Source: Bacteroidales bacterium (lineage in GTDB: Bacteria; Bacteroidota; Bacteroidia; Bacteroidales; UBA10428). From it: a stretch of 64,000 bases of DNA. The stretch is from assembly GCA_016935615.1 (NCBI GenBank), contig JAFGQO010000075.1, positions 1-64,000 of the forward strand. Reading direction: 5' to 3'. The notes below the pieces were generated by a model, which was given only the letters and a program-made list of their open reading frames with translations, ran no database searches and was not told the DNA's origin. The position numbers and the translations under genes were made by a program. This document shows positions 20,946 to 32,307 of this stretch, piece by piece. Position 1 is the stretch's first letter. Each line of letters begins with the position of its first letter.

Positions 20946-22859
20946 CTATGGATACAATGGAAGAGTGTCTGCAAGCAGGTTTTTATTTAACCTGTAAAAA
21001 TAATTCTGCAGATAAGCTTTTGTCAGAGTTTCAAGGAATGCATAGTTTGTGTCAGAGGATTGCTTAAGGTTTTCATCCGATAACGAATCCATGAAATGCG
21101 ATTGAACCTGCAATACACTCCGGCCATCGAAAATTATAACAAACGAAGAGTCTATTGCCTGATAGTTAACTCCCGATTTGCTAACTGCAAATTTGTATTC
21201 ATCCCTGAAAATGCTTTCCCCAAAGGATACAAAGGCTTTTGGATAGCCCAAATAGTCCAGAATGGAAGGAACAATATCCAGTTGTTGAGTAATGTCATTG
21301 TATATCCCTGTGAGAGAGCTGTCGGCACTGCAATAATATACAATGGGTATACGGTTCTGAATGAACTTGGATTCATCTTTGAAATGACTTGAGACATGAT
21401 CCGGACAAATTACAAACAATGTATTCTCATACCATTTCATTTTTTTTACAGTTTCGAAAAACTTATACAAGGAATAATCAGTATAGCTAATGCTCCTGAG
21501 TATTTTGTTTTCTTTTGGAAAAAATTCATTTCTGTATCGCTTCGGAATGGGGTATGGCTCATGAGATGACAAAGAAAACAATACGGCCAGAAAGGGTTCT
21601 TTAAACGTATTCACTGTTTCGGCTGTATACTGAAAAAACTCTTCATCGTATATACCCCAGGCACCATCAAAATATTCTTCATTATTGAATTCACTTCGTC
21701 CGTAATACATATCTATGCCTGCCATCTGACAGAATTTGTCAAAACCCATGGTCCCATTCATTCCTCCGTGAAAAAATGCTGTTTGATAGCCTTCATCTTT
21801 CAAAATGGATCCAAGTCCCCGAATGGTATTCACCGAGTATGCCGAACTTACAAAAGCAGTTTTTAAATACGAAGGGAACCCTCCGATAATTGTAGGTAAA
21901 GCATTAATTGAATTGCCTGCATTTGCATAGGCATTACTGCAGAACATACCTTCTTCAGATAAAGTATTGAAAAACGGAGTAAAACTTCTTCCATCCCTGC
22001 TTTTAGCCTCCGTAAAATTTTTTCCGTAACTTTCAAGAATGATGATACACACATTTTTTGGTTTCATATTAACCGATTGATGAAGATCTTTCACCGGACT
22101 ATAGATCCCCGTTAACTCTTCCGGTGAAAAAAAATCGTCAACAGCTTCAGCATGCTGGTTGATCGTGTTCAGAATCACAAAAGGGGTATTGAACAACAAA
22201 GGAATGTATTTCGGTTTTACATAGTTGTTTGCTGAAATGATCCTGACAGGTTTTGCTTCCAAACCCCTGACATAAGCAAAACCAACTCCCAGCAAAACAA
22301 TAGCCAACAGAGGAATACTAATTTTGTTAATCAACGGTTTTGGAAAATCCCTGTAATTCTTAATGATCAGTTTTGGATAAAAGCGTATCAAAAAATATAT
22401 TGACGCTGCCCACATAAGTAAAAGATGCCAGTAGTTGATAATGTAATGAGGAATAAGACTCAATGTATCCTTGCTGCTAATAAGCACATCTATTAAATCC
22501 CAACCGCTGCGTTTTTTACTGAATTCAAAATACTCGATGTCAATAAAATTCGCCATCAGCAAAACTGAATTCACTACTACGAACAACCATTTTAAAAATT
22601 TCTGAAACCCTTGAGTGCCGGTTATCTTAAACGGGAACAAGTGTAACAATATATAAAGTATATTCAAATAGTATACGACAATAAAATCGAACCTGAATCC
22701 GAAAAAGAAGGCTCTAAAAAACTGGTTCCAATCGATCGGGACAAAATACCTCAGAGAAAACAAAAAGAATAATATTCTTGTAACTGAAAACAGGATAAGT
22801 ATCAGAACAAGACGTTTGAGCAATGCAATAAGATGTGTAATAAAAACGGAGATATTCAT
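20946..22859 (-). CDS. LTA synthase-like membrane sulfatase
   Basis: Five-TM N-terminus; NVCIIILESYGKNF, GSILKDEGYQTAFFHGGMNGTMGFDKF, FSLSSHEPYPIP, VICPDHVS. Confidence 0.92.
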   Translation of the reverse strand: MNISVFITHLIALLKRLVLILILFSVTRILFFLFSLRYFVPIDWNQFFRAFFFGFRFDFIVVYYLNILYILLHLFPFKITGTQGFQKFLKWLFVVVNSVLLMANFIDIEYFEFSKKRSGWDLIDVLISSKDTLSLIPHYIINYWHLLLMWAASIYFLIRFYPKLIIKNYRDFPKPLINKISIPLLAIVLLGVGFAYVRGLEAKPVRIISANNYVKPKYIPLLFNTPFVILNTINQHAEAVDDFFSPEELTGIYSPVKDLHQSVNMKPKNVCIIILESYGKNFTEAKSRDGRSFTPFFNTLSEEGMFCSNAYANAGNSINALPTIIGGFPSYLKTAFVSSAYSVNTIRGLGSILKDEGYQTAFFHGGMNGTMGFDKFCQMAGIDMYYGRSEFNNEEYFDGAWGIYDEEFFQYTAETVNTFKEPFLAVLFSLSSHEPYPIPKRYRNEFFPKENKILRSISYTDYSLYKFFETVKKMKWYENTLFVICPDHVSSHFKDESKFIQNRIPIVYYCSADSSLTGIYNDITQQLDIVPSILDYLGYPKAFVSFGESIFRDEYKFAVSKSGVNYQAIDSSFVIIFDGRSVLQVQSHFMDSLSDENLKQSSDTNYAFLETLTKAYLQNYFYRLNKNLLADTLPLYP

Positions 22860-22892
22860 TCTTGAATTCTTACAGAACAAAAGAAGCAATTT

Positions 22893-24680
22893 CTAGTCAA
22901 GTTTCAAAACAGCAAGAAATGCTGATTGTGGAACTTCCACATTCCCAACCTGTCTCATGCGTTTTTTCCCTTTCTTTTGTTTTTCCAGCAATTTACGTTT
23001 TCTGGTTATATCACCACCATAACATTTTGCAGTCACATCTTTCCTCACAGCTTTAACTGTTTCACGGGCAATTATTTTTGACCCGATAGCTGCCTGGATG
23101 GCAATATCAAATTGTTGACGAGGAATCAGTTCTTTCAGTTTTTCACAGATCCTCCTGCCAAAAGAATAGGCATGGTCCCTGTGTATCAGGGCCGATAGTG
23201 CATCTACCATTTCTCCGTTCAGCAGAATATCAAGACGAACAAGATGCGCGGGCCGATACTCTGTTTGGTGGTAATCGAAAGAAGCATATCCTTTTGAAAT
23301 ACTCTTCAGTTTGTCATAAAAATCAAAGACGATTTCAGATAACGGCATGTCAAAAGTTACCTCTACTCTATCGCTTGTCAGGTAGACCTGATTTTTAAGA
23401 GTTCCTCTTTTGTCGATGCACAATTTCATTATGGAGCCGACGTATTCCGATTTTGAAATGATCTGTGCATCAATATAAGGTTCTTCCACATGTTCAAGAA
23501 TATTCGGACCCGGCATGCCTGAAGGATTGTGAACATCTATAACCTCTCCTTTTGTTGTGAAAGCTTTGAATGATACATTGGGAACTGTTGTGATCACATC
23601 CATATCAAATTCACGGTCGAGTCGTTCCTGAACAATTTCCATATGAAGCAGTCCGAGAAATCCGCAACGAAAACCAAAGCCAAGAGCCGCTGAAGATTCG
23701 GGTTCAAAGATCAGGGATGCATCATTTAACTGCAGCTTTTCCATGGAGGCACGCAATTCTTCATAGTCATCGGCATCAACAGGGTAAACACCTGCAAACA
23801 CCATGGGTTTCACATCTTCAAAACCTTCAATTTCCTTATTGCATGGTCGCTCAACATGCGTAATAGTGTCTCCCACTCTTACTTCGCGTGAGCTTTTTAT
23901 CCCTGAAATAATATATCCAACATCACCGGCACTCAGTTCTTTTCTCGGTTCAGGTTTTATCTTCAATATTCCTATTTCATCCGCATCATACTCTTTGCCG
24001 GTGGCCACAAATTTCACATTGTCTCCTGTTCTAATGGTTCCGTTTATTATTTTAAAATAGGCGAAAATTCCTCTGTATGAATTAAAGACAGAATCGAAGA
24101 TCAGGGCCTGAAGAGGTGCATCGGGGGCTCCAACCGGAGGAGGTATTTTTCTTACAATTTCAGCAAGTATGCGATCAACACCCTGGCCGGTCTTTCCACT
24201 GGATTCAATAATATCCTCTGCTCTACAGCCAATCAGATCAACAATCTGATCCCTCACCTCATCGGGCATTGCGCTGGCCATATCCATTTTGTTCATTACA
24301 GGTATAATTTCCAGGTCGTGTTCAATGGCAAGGTATAGATTGGAGATCGTTTGTGCCTGAATTCCCTGGGTTGCATCAACAATTAGCAAAGCACCCTCGC
24401 ATGCGGCAATAGAACGGGAAACTTCATAGGAAAAATCGACATGACCAGGAGTATCTATAAGGTTCAAAATATAATTTTTACCTTCTAGCTCATAGTTCAT
24501 CTGTATTGCATGACTTTTAATTGTAATCCCTCTTTCACGTTCCAGATCCATGCTGTCCAGTACCTGATCCTGAAAATCCCTTTCTTCCAATGTGTTTGTG
24601 GCAAGAAGAAGCCTGTCGGCCAGGGTGCTCTTCCCATGATCGATATGCGCAATGATACAAAAGTTGCGTATGTGGTTCAT
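22893..24680 (-). CDS. lepA: Elongation factor 4
   Basis: [25 protein letters not shown] ... C-terminal [43 protein letters not shown]. Confidence 0.97.
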   Translation of the reverse strand: MNHIRNFCIIAHIDHGKSTLADRLLLATNTLEERDFQDQVLDSMDLERERGITIKSHAIQMNYELEGKNYILNLIDTPGHVDFSYEVSRSIAACEGALLIVDATQGIQAQTISNLYLAIEHDLEIIPVMNKMDMASAMPDEVRDQIVDLIGCRAEDIIESSGKTGQGVDRILAEIVRKIPPPVGAPDAPLQALIFDSVFNSYRGIFAYFKIINGTIRTGDNVKFVATGKEYDADEIGILKIKPEPRKELSAGDVGYIISGIKSSREVRVGDTITHVERPCNKEIEGFEDVKPMVFAGVYPVDADDYEELRASMEKLQLNDASLIFEPESSAALGFGFRCGFLGLLHMEIVQERLDREFDMDVITTVPNVSFKAFTTKGEVIDVHNPSGMPGPNILEHVEEPYIDAQIISKSEYVGSIMKLCIDKRGTLKNQVYLTSDRVEVTFDMPLSEIVFDFYDKLKSISKGYASFDYHQTEYRPAHLVRLDILLNGEMVDALSALIHRDHAYSFGRRICEKLKELIPRQQFDIAIQAAIGSKIIARETVKAVRKDVTAKCYGGDITRKRKLLEKQKKGKKRMRQVGNVEVPQSAFLAVLKLD

Positions 24681-24757
24681 GCAATAAGATGTTTTTTCAG
24701 CGGACAAAGATATTTATTTCGCATAATATCTGATGAGGAACAGAATCTGAATTTATA

Positions 24758-25474
24758 TTATTGCTTCTGCAATGTGAATAAAATTTCGTTCAGATAATTC
24801 ACTGCAATAACACTATCGTTTTCTTTCCTGACATTCAGTTTATTTTTCCTGATAAACTTCCTGAGCTGAACCTTATATTCCGGAAAATTACGGTATAAAA
24901 AATTTCTGCCTAATCTGATATGCAAATATTCATTATTAACCAGAGTAAAGTAGCTGAATCCATTAATAAACTCCTCGATGTATTTACTATTCGCATCATG
25001 AATAGGTAAAATTTCTTTGTAATTCAATTTGTAAAGAGAAACTTTCCCTTCAGTCAATACTTCAAAATAACAACCATCGTATACCTTTGTTTTTGAATTT
25101 ACGTCAAGGATCTTTTTGAAGGTTTTATTAGTATTGTTTATTTCTGCAACGAAACCAGTTATATGTTCTTTTTCAGCAATCACCAATCGTTTTAAATTTT
25201 CCTGATAGATAATGATCCTGTGAGCAAAAGCATCCAGTTTAAATTGAACATCGCCCATCTTATTTCCGTCATCCAGATAAATGGTCCCAAGCATCCAGTC
25301 ATCCAACAGATAAGCTGAACCTTTAACCTGTTTATACTCTGAGAAAAACACTTCCCCTTTCAAAGTGTTGTATTTCAATTCAGGATATACATCAGAGGCA
25401 AGAACCACCTGCTGAGATTTTAAATTTGGAGTCAGCAACAATAAGATAAGAAATAGTGTCAATTGATAGCTCTT
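24758..25474 (-). CDS. Hypothetical secreted protein
   Basis: Signal peptide MKSYQLTLFLILLLLTPNLKSQQ; close to the 3' end of the upstream gene. Confidence 0.7.
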   Translation of the reverse strand, partial: KSYQLTLFLILLLLTPNLKSQQVVLASDVYPELKYNTLKGEVFFSEYKQVKGSAYLLDDWMLGTIYLDDGNKMGDVQFKLDAFAHRIIIYQENLKRLVIAEKEHITGFVAEINNTNKTFKKILDVNSKTKVYDGCYFEVLTEGKVSLYKLNYKEILPIHDANSKYIEEFINGFSYFTLVNNEYLHIRLGRNFLYRNFPEYKVQLRKFIRKNKLNVRKENDSVIAVNYLNEILFTLQKQ

Positions 25475-25493
25475 CATCTGGTTTTTATGTATT

Positions 25494-27839
25494 TTATTCC
25501 ACAACAGAAATCGTTTCTTTTAGAAATACCGGATCACCATTTTCCGAAAATCCACGAATGTCAATGATATATTCACCCAACTCATCAGTGGTAATAAATT
25601 CTATTTCTGATTTATCATTGTTTTTCAAAGTAAGTTCAGGATCCCAGTAAAGTTGATTCTTAAAGTCAGGATGCCTTTCCCATTTATCCGCTTTTTCATT
25701 TATAAGATCCGAAAAGTCAGGAGCATAAGTATATCCGGGTATGGAGTAGGAAGTTCTTTCATCCGGCTGAAAGTTATTCATCCTGTAATCAAGGCTTGTA
25801 TATATAGCAACAAGACCATTATACAAATAGTTGCCTGCTATTCTATACCCCGATTGTACCTCAATTCTCTGAATATCATCGGAATTCAGCATTTGCAGAT
25901 CGCACAAATCGGATACCGGCAATCCGTCAAGAATAATAAGAGGAGTATATGATTTGACTCCATCCTTTATATGATTCACGATCATTTCACAATCGGAATT
26001 GCCTGCTTTGTACCTCGCTCTTGGAACAATTTCGCGAATGATTTCACTAAAATTCGGGAGGAAAAAAAACTCATCCGGAAAAACTGTAAGTGCAGGTTCT
26101 CCATAAAAAGGCACCTGAGAATATGGTATATTGATCAGACTGTCAAATTTATCAGTATTTATATTCCCAAATGCACGCTGTATTAACATTCGCTGGGTTT
26201 CATCCTCGAGTTCATGAAGAAATCTTGAATCAGCATAGCTGGTAATACTTGTTTTCCCATTGTTATGAGAGGAATAATAGAATTTTTCGTCCGGCAAAAT
26301 ATCAAATTTCCCTTTAATGCGGCTACTTGTTCCAAATAAGTCAATAATCCCCGGCTGATTCAGATATTTATCAATAAGAAAAGCAAATCTGCCTTCAGAA
26401 TCGGTTAGACTAGATTGCATATCAGGCAAAGTATCTTTAATGGAAAGAATTGCTTCAATACCTGAAACATCAAATCCTTCGTACTTGTTGTCTATTTTCC
26501 CTGAATAAATGATGCCAATATCTTCCACCGGATATTTTACATTATCTTGTGTAAGTATTCTGTCAATTCTATCATTATGACCTGATCCTGAGATAAGAGG
26601 ATATAGCAAATACATGTTACCAACAAGATCCATAAAGTATTTTGTATTAAAATCGAGAAAAATCAGGTCATTTACCCCTGCATTTACAGAAGGCTCTTTC
26701 TTGTATATTCCAACAGAAACATCCAATACCTTCTCACTGTTCTTATTGTTATTGTAGACTATGAAATCATTTTTTGAATTGCTTTTCACTTCCTTGTCTG
26801 ATGAGGCTATACATACAGTATTGTTTTCAGGCAAAATAAAAGATTGCCTGGCAAGGATTTTCCCTTGATTGTCTTTCAGTGCAAGATCCATTTTCCCATG
26901 AGCGTCTCCCTTTACCGGGATCTTCAGATCTTTTTGAAATTCGTTATTCCGTATCTCTACAGAATGAACCGTTTCATTTCCCTTCATAATTTTCAGAAGT
27001 ACCTGTTTTATGGAAGTACCGCTTTCATTTACCTGCAACGTGATTTCCCGGTCATTTGCTTCAACTATATTAATGAAATACCCTGAATATTGAACTTCCG
27101 GTAAATTTATCCGATAGGTTTCTTCGTGGGAATCCTCAAAAATGAAACTATACCTTGAAGACCATTGAGGTGTTAGTGAAAAACGTGCCAATCCTGTACG
27201 ATCAATGAGTACCTGGTGATAAATCGTGCTATCTTCCATTATTTCGACCAGTTTTCCTGAAATGGTACTGCCAAATAAACCTGGAAAATGAATTACAATT
27301 TCCGTTTGCACATTATGGACCAGGTCCCCTCCTTTGATATAAACATCAGGTTCAGGCTGAAAGAAATATGCCAGGTTTTCAGTTGAATTGTCTTCATCAT
27401 AATTGTTATATATATAAACAGGAACGGAAAAGAAGCGATTTTCATCGAAGTTTTTCATCCAGTTTGTATAGCCCTTTAAAAAATACATTCCTGATGAAAG
27501 AGTATCAGGGATTACAATACATGATGCAGATCTGCCCTCTTTCAATTTTAAAATCTGACCAAGTATGTGTTGCTTTTTATAATTCACAAGTTCAACATAA
27601 AGTACCCGGCTATACACCTGAAAAGGATTTTCCATATTGGAAAGACAATATGCACTATACCAGATCCTTTCGCCCGAAATAAAGCAATCCCGTCCTATAT
27701 TCAGATGTACCTTTTCTTTGTATATTTCAGAAGCTTCTTTTCCAAAAATACATATCGAGAACAGCATGAATGTGCATGACAAAAAACCTATAACCGGCAA
27801 TTTCTTTTTATTCAGGTTCATCTTTTTTATTTCTTTCAA
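25494..27839 (-). CDS. MG2-like secreted protein with C-terminal TonB plug-like segment
   Basis: Signal peptide; MG2-like KVHLNIGRDCFISGERIWYSAYC; plug-like PLIILDGLPVSDLCDLQMLNSDDIQRIEVQSGYRIAGNYLYNGLVAIYTS; no beta-barrel region. Confidence 0.75.
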   Translation of the reverse strand: MKEIKKMNLNKKKLPVIGFLSCTFMLFSICIFGKEASEIYKEKVHLNIGRDCFISGERIWYSAYCLSNMENPFQVYSRVLYVELVNYKKQHILGQILKLKEGRSASCIVIPDTLSSGMYFLKGYTNWMKNFDENRFFSVPVYIYNNYDEDNSTENLAYFFQPEPDVYIKGGDLVHNVQTEIVIHFPGLFGSTISGKLVEIMEDSTIYHQVLIDRTGLARFSLTPQWSSRYSFIFEDSHEETYRINLPEVQYSGYFINIVEANDREITLQVNESGTSIKQVLLKIMKGNETVHSVEIRNNEFQKDLKIPVKGDAHGKMDLALKDNQGKILARQSFILPENNTVCIASSDKEVKSNSKNDFIVYNNNKNSEKVLDVSVGIYKKEPSVNAGVNDLIFLDFNTKYFMDLVGNMYLLYPLISGSGHNDRIDRILTQDNVKYPVEDIGIIYSGKIDNKYEGFDVSGIEAILSIKDTLPDMQSSLTDSEGRFAFLIDKYLNQPGIIDLFGTSSRIKGKFDILPDEKFYYSSHNNGKTSITSYADSRFLHELEDETQRMLIQRAFGNINTDKFDSLINIPYSQVPFYGEPALTVFPDEFFFLPNFSEIIREIVPRARYKAGNSDCEMIVNHIKDGVKSYTPLIILDGLPVSDLCDLQMLNSDDIQRIEVQSGYRIAGNYLYNGLVAIYTSLDYRMNNFQPDERTSYSIPGYTYAPDFSDLINEKADKWERHPDFKNQLYWDPELTLKNNDKSEIEFITTDELGEYIIDIRGFSENGDPVFLKETISVVE

Positions 27840-28943
27840 CTAATAAGGCACCCTGATCCAGTCATCGGGCATTCCCCAATGACAGGTATCCAGATACAAT
27901 TGCGGAAAGCTGTCAATATCAATAGAAGTTGTCAGATTTCTGTAATCAATATAGAAATAGGCATATTTCAAAGATGCATGCGATGCACTAAAAACACCAA
28001 TTGTGTTTTTAGTGGAATCACTCACACACTTTATATTTCCTTTCAATTGTGATGCTACAGGATCGAATAACCGTCCTTCCGCTTCAAGCTGCAATTCAGC
28101 CTCTCTCCAGAATGAATACGCATCATCGGAAATAGACAATTGCTCCAGTCTGAACAATAATCCTTCAAATCTGGAATCTAATAATACATACATTGTATCC
28201 GGAAAAGGTTGAACATAATTTGACATATCTTCGGTCGTAATAAAAACCATTTCACGATTCCTGATGTTATAATCGGCATAATCATCAGCATTCCCCGTTT
28301 TTATAACATCACGATATTTTCTGCTTATTCTATTGTGCCGATAAAAATAAAAATAAGACATCCCCATAGGATCTGTGACAACTGTTACATTTTGAATGTA
28401 TGCATCCCAGCGATAGAAATAATAATTGTGAAAAGGCAATATTCCTGATGTTTCACAAAATATATCAATGCCGCCCATTTTTATTTCATATACATCCCCA
28501 TTGACGTTTTCAGTAAGTATGGTCTCCTGATCATACCTGCATGTCAGTTTTGATAGTTCAGGACTTTCAATCACGGTCTGTGGCGTAGATTCGAAAACAT
28601 CTCCTTCAGGAGTAACAATTCTGAGCACGTATGTTCTGCCAATCTCAGCCTGATAAATATGATTGGTATCCGTTATATATATACCAACCCCGTAATAATC
28701 AAAAGGAATTATTGTTCCCAGATCATCTTCGATCTCAACACGTGCATTATCGACATAATCATAATACGGACGTTCGTTAAAAGAGCGTGTGTAGGTTATT
28801 TTTACCAGGTGATTTTCAGGTAAAGAAGTAAACATCCCCTCAATCATTATGACCGGTTCAGGATCTTCGATTTCCGGAACATAAACTTCCTGGCATCCCG
28901 TCAGCACAATTGCCGATAATACTATGACAATATAATTTCTCAT
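27840..28943 (-). CDS. DUF4249 domain-containing lipoprotein
   Basis: Lipobox VLTGC; VIMIEGMFTSLPENHLVKITYTRSF...ARVEIEDDLGTIIPF typical of DUF4249. Confidence 0.88.
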   Translation of the reverse strand: MRNYIVIVLSAIVLTGCQEVYVPEIEDPEPVIMIEGMFTSLPENHLVKITYTRSFNERPYYDYVDNARVEIEDDLGTIIPFDYYGVGIYITDTNHIYQAEIGRTYVLRIVTPEGDVFESTPQTVIESPELSKLTCRYDQETILTENVNGDVYEIKMGGIDIFCETSGILPFHNYYFYRWDAYIQNVTVVTDPMGMSYFYFYRHNRISRKYRDVIKTGNADDYADYNIRNREMVFITTEDMSNYVQPFPDTMYVLLDSRFEGLLFRLEQLSISDDAYSFWREAELQLEAEGRLFDPVASQLKGNIKCVSDSTKNTIGVFSASHASLKYAYFYIDYRNLTTSIDIDSFPQLYLDTCHWGMPDDWIRVPY

Positions 28944-28951
28944 CTGTGTTT

Positions 28952-31696
28952 TTAAAATCTGATATTATAGGTTATTGATGGAATGGGTACACCAATAATT
29001 GACAATTCATACAAAGCATATATCTTATAATTGTTCAAAGCTGTCGGAAGATTTTTCTTATAGTAGGTCGAATACACATTTTTTCTGCCATAAACATTAT
29101 ACACGGATAAAATCCAACTGCTGTAGAATTTTTTCTTCTTCTTCAGACTGGTATCCCAGGTAATAGAAAGATCCAGCCTGTGATAATCTCTTAGCCGGTA
29201 TTTGTTCCTGTCGGAATAATACACAAGATTGTTGTTGTATACCGAAACATAAGCTTCCGGATAATAGGTCGGCCGTCCTGTACTATAAGTAAAAGATGCT
29301 CCGAATGTAAAACGGCGACTTATCTTGTAACTTGTAACAGCCGACACATCATGAGGTTTATCAAAAGAAGAAGGATATTTTTCTCCTCTGTTAATCAGCT
29401 CATCTTTTTCGGCACCATAAGTTTGAAGAAACGATCTTGATAAAGTGTAACTTATCCATCCTGTTAATCTGCCTGTGTTTTTTCTCACTAAAAATTCAAT
29501 TCCATAGGCTTGCAGATCTGCAGATAAGATATGCTGTTCAATTTGCGGGTTCATAACCAGCACTGCCCCGTCCTTAAATTCCATAATATTGGCAACTTCC
29601 TTATAATACAATTCAACAGATGTTTCCAGTACTCCCTTATTGAAATTTTTAAAATACCCGAACATCACCAGGTCACCAACTGCCGGTTTAATATATGGAT
29701 TGCAGGCTGTCCAGGTATCCGTAGGCATGACAACCGTGCTGTTGGATAAAATATGGAAATATTGATAATTTCTGCTATAGCCAAGTTTTAATGAACTCGA
29801 TGTAGTCAGATTATAACGTACAGAAAGTCTTGGCTCAAAACCTGAATAGTTTTGAATAAGTTTCCCTTTATCGTAATACTCCGTTCCGGTATAGGAAGAA
29901 TTATTAATGTATTCTCCTTCATCATATTGGTTAACAGTTAAGGGTCCGAACAGCATAAAATAAGAGTATCTTAATCCTGCAGAAATTGAAAGCCTGTCTG
30001 TCATATTATAAACATCCTGAACATATCCTGCCATTTCAAGGGCATGCTGCTTCTCCAATTCCTCAAATTCCTCAATGGATCCTTCATCATATATTTCTCT
30101 TTTCCCCGGTTGAAGTAAATAATTGTTCCCTTCCAGCCCCACTTCGAAAGAATGCTTTGTGCCCAGTGAAGATACGATCCTGAATTTCGATCCCATTTGT
30201 TGTATCCCGGTTGCTATCTTAAAGGTATTCTCCTGATTGCTCTGGTCTGTCGTCAATGTTGAGTAATCAGTAATAAACAGATTCAGTGAAAAGGTCAGTT
30301 TATCATTAACAATATGGCTCCATTTCAATGAACCCAGCTTGTTTGAATATTCAAATATATTCCTGTTTGCCAGGTTGAATCTGTCAAAGCTGTAATAGCC
30401 AAATAAACTAACCCTGTTTTTATGATTCAGTGTATAGTTTAATTTCAGATTCAGATCGTAAAAATTGGCCTTACTGGTCCTGATGTCCAGATCAGGAACC
30501 CGTTTCAGTATCCAGTCTGAATATGTTACCCTGCCCCCTATGATAAAAGATGCCTTTTCTTTAATGATTGGACCCTGCAAAGTAAGTTTACTGCTGAATA
30601 ATCCGATACCACCGTTACCTTCCAGTTCTTTTAAATTTCCTTCTTTCAGATTAATATCCATAACAGAGGATATTTTCCCTCCATATCGTGCAGGAGCACC
30701 GCCCTTATACAACTCAAGATTTTGTAATATTCTGGTGTCCATAACAGAAAAAAGTCCGAACAAATGATTGGAATTGTAAATAGGTACCTCATCGATCAGG
30801 ATCAGGTTTTGATCCGAACTACCTCCCCTGACATTGAATCCTGAAGCCAAATCTCCCGAAGACTGTATCCCGGGAAGCAAGGTCATGGATTTCATTAGAT
30901 CCGGCTCACCCATAAGTACGGGTATATTATCGAGAGTCTTTGCATCCAACCTGATGATGCTCATTTCCGTGCCCGAAACATTTGCATCACTATTGCTGGT
31001 AATTACTACCTGATCGATGGCAATGGTACTTTCAAAAAGCTCGATATCAAGCTTACCTGGAGATATCATATTGACCTGGATATTCCTTTCCTCAAAACCA
31101 ACATAAGAATAATGCAAAGCTTGTTTCCCAACGGGTACATCCAAAGAGTAATAGCCGGTAAAATTCGTAACCACCCCGACATCCTGGTTGCGATCATAAA
31201 TAACCGCACCGGGAAGCGGTTCCCCGGTTTTGCCGTTACGTACATATCCGCTTAACCTTGCTACCTTATATTTTCCTGCAAGCACAGGATCTCCTATTTC
31301 GATCAACGTATAATAATCTCCTGTCCCGCCTGCATCAGCACCTGCTACCTGATCGTGCAACTGAAGTTGTTTCCTGTCAACAATTACCAGGTTGGTGCCC
31401 TTATATACAATGTATGTTAATCCTTTCTGCGTTAAAGATCTGTCAAGAAAATCCAATAAAGATTTACCATTATCCTCCTCATAAAGGAATATTCCATCCA
31501 GAATATGATCAGAATAGTAAATATGTACAGCACCTGTTTCAACAATTTCAATAAAATAGTCCTCCAGCAATATACGATCAGTTATTCCACCAATAGTAAT
31601 ATTTTCAAGCCTCTGAGCATGTAAATTTATCTGAAAAAATGTCTGAATTACAAGCGCTACAATCAGAAATCTGGTCTTTCTCAACCACACCATCAT
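28952..31696 (-). CDS. TonB-dependent receptor with STN and CarboxypepD_reg-like domains
   Basis: STN-like N-term (KSLLDFLDRSLTQKGLTYIVYKGTNLVIVD), CarboxypepD_reg-like, plug (GFNVRGGSSDQNLILIDEVPIYNSNHLFGLFSVMD), barrel. Confidence 0.92.
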   Translation of the reverse strand: MMVWLRKTRFLIVALVIQTFFQINLHAQRLENITIGGITDRILLEDYFIEIVETGAVHIYYSDHILDGIFLYEEDNGKSLLDFLDRSLTQKGLTYIVYKGTNLVIVDRKQLQLHDQVAGADAGGTGDYYTLIEIGDPVLAGKYKVARLSGYVRNGKTGEPLPGAVIYDRNQDVGVVTNFTGYYSLDVPVGKQALHYSYVGFEERNIQVNMISPGKLDIELFESTIAIDQVVITSNSDANVSGTEMSIIRLDAKTLDNIPVLMGEPDLMKSMTLLPGIQSSGDLASGFNVRGGSSDQNLILIDEVPIYNSNHLFGLFSVMDTRILQNLELYKGGAPARYGGKISSVMDINLKEGNLKELEGNGGIGLFSSKLTLQGPIIKEKASFIIGGRVTYSDWILKRVPDLDIRTSKANFYDLNLKLNYTLNHKNRVSLFGYYSFDRFNLANRNIFEYSNKLGSLKWSHIVNDKLTFSLNLFITDYSTLTTDQSNQENTFKIATGIQQMGSKFRIVSSLGTKHSFEVGLEGNNYLLQPGKREIYDEGSIEEFEELEKQHALEMAGYVQDVYNMTDRLSISAGLRYSYFMLFGPLTVNQYDEGEYINNSSYTGTEYYDKGKLIQNYSGFEPRLSVRYNLTTSSSLKLGYSRNYQYFHILSNSTVVMPTDTWTACNPYIKPAVGDLVMFGYFKNFNKGVLETSVELYYKEVANIMEFKDGAVLVMNPQIEQHILSADLQAYGIEFLVRKNTGRLTGWISYTLSRSFLQTYGAEKDELINRGEKYPSSFDKPHDVSAVTSYKISRRFTFGASFTYSTGRPTYYPEAYVSVYNNNLVYYSDRNKYRLRDYHRLDLSITWDTSLKKKKKFYSSWILSVYNVYGRKNVYSTYYKKNLPTALNNYKIYALYELSIIGVPIPSITYNIRF

Positions 31697-31816
31697 TGAA
31701 AAATTTGGGACGCAATATACAAAATATACTTACAAAATAAGCTTCAATCATTGTAAAATCCATCAAAACTCAAAATGAACTATTTTTATAGGATCAAATT
31801 GATTCGTATTCGAGTT

Positions 31817-32296
31817 ATGATAGAAATTATTGAATGTGATTTTGAGAAGCCAAAGCATTGCAAGGCTGTAATTGACCTGATGAATCACTATATGACCGAT
31901 AAAATGGGAGGGGAATTACAACCTCATGATGCTGAAAAAGCCAAACGAATGATCGAAGGACTGAAAAATCATCCTTCCAGGCTTGTATTACTTGCAATAT
32001 ATGAAAGAGAATATGTAGGTTTAAGTACCGCCTTTATTAATTATGGTACTTTTGCTGCAAAACCTTTTTTAAATATTCATGATGTTGTGGTTCTTGATCA
32101 ATATCGTGGTATTGGTATTGGCAGAAAACTAATGGAAGCAAATAGTGCGAAAGCAGAACAATTGGACTGCAGTAAAATTACCCTTGAAGTACGTAAGGAT
32201 AATACAACTGCACAAGCTCTTTATAAAAACCTTGGATTTGGTGATTCAGATCCGGTTATGTACTTCTGGACAAAATATAGTAAAAACAACCATTAA
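31817..32296 (+). CDS. GNAT-family N-acetyltransferase
   Basis: LNIHDVVVLDQYRGIGIGRKLMEANSAKAEQLDCSKITLEVRKDNTTAQALYKNLGF. Confidence 0.92.
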   Translation: MIEIIECDFEKPKHCKAVIDLMNHYMTDKMGGELQPHDAEKAKRMIEGLKNHPSRLVLLAIYEREYVGLSTAFINYGTFAAKPFLNIHDVVVLDQYRGIGIGRKLMEANSAKAEQLDCSKITLEVRKDNTTAQALYKNLGFGDSDPVMYFWTKYSKNNH

Positions 32297-32307
32297 TTAG
32301 TAAGTGT

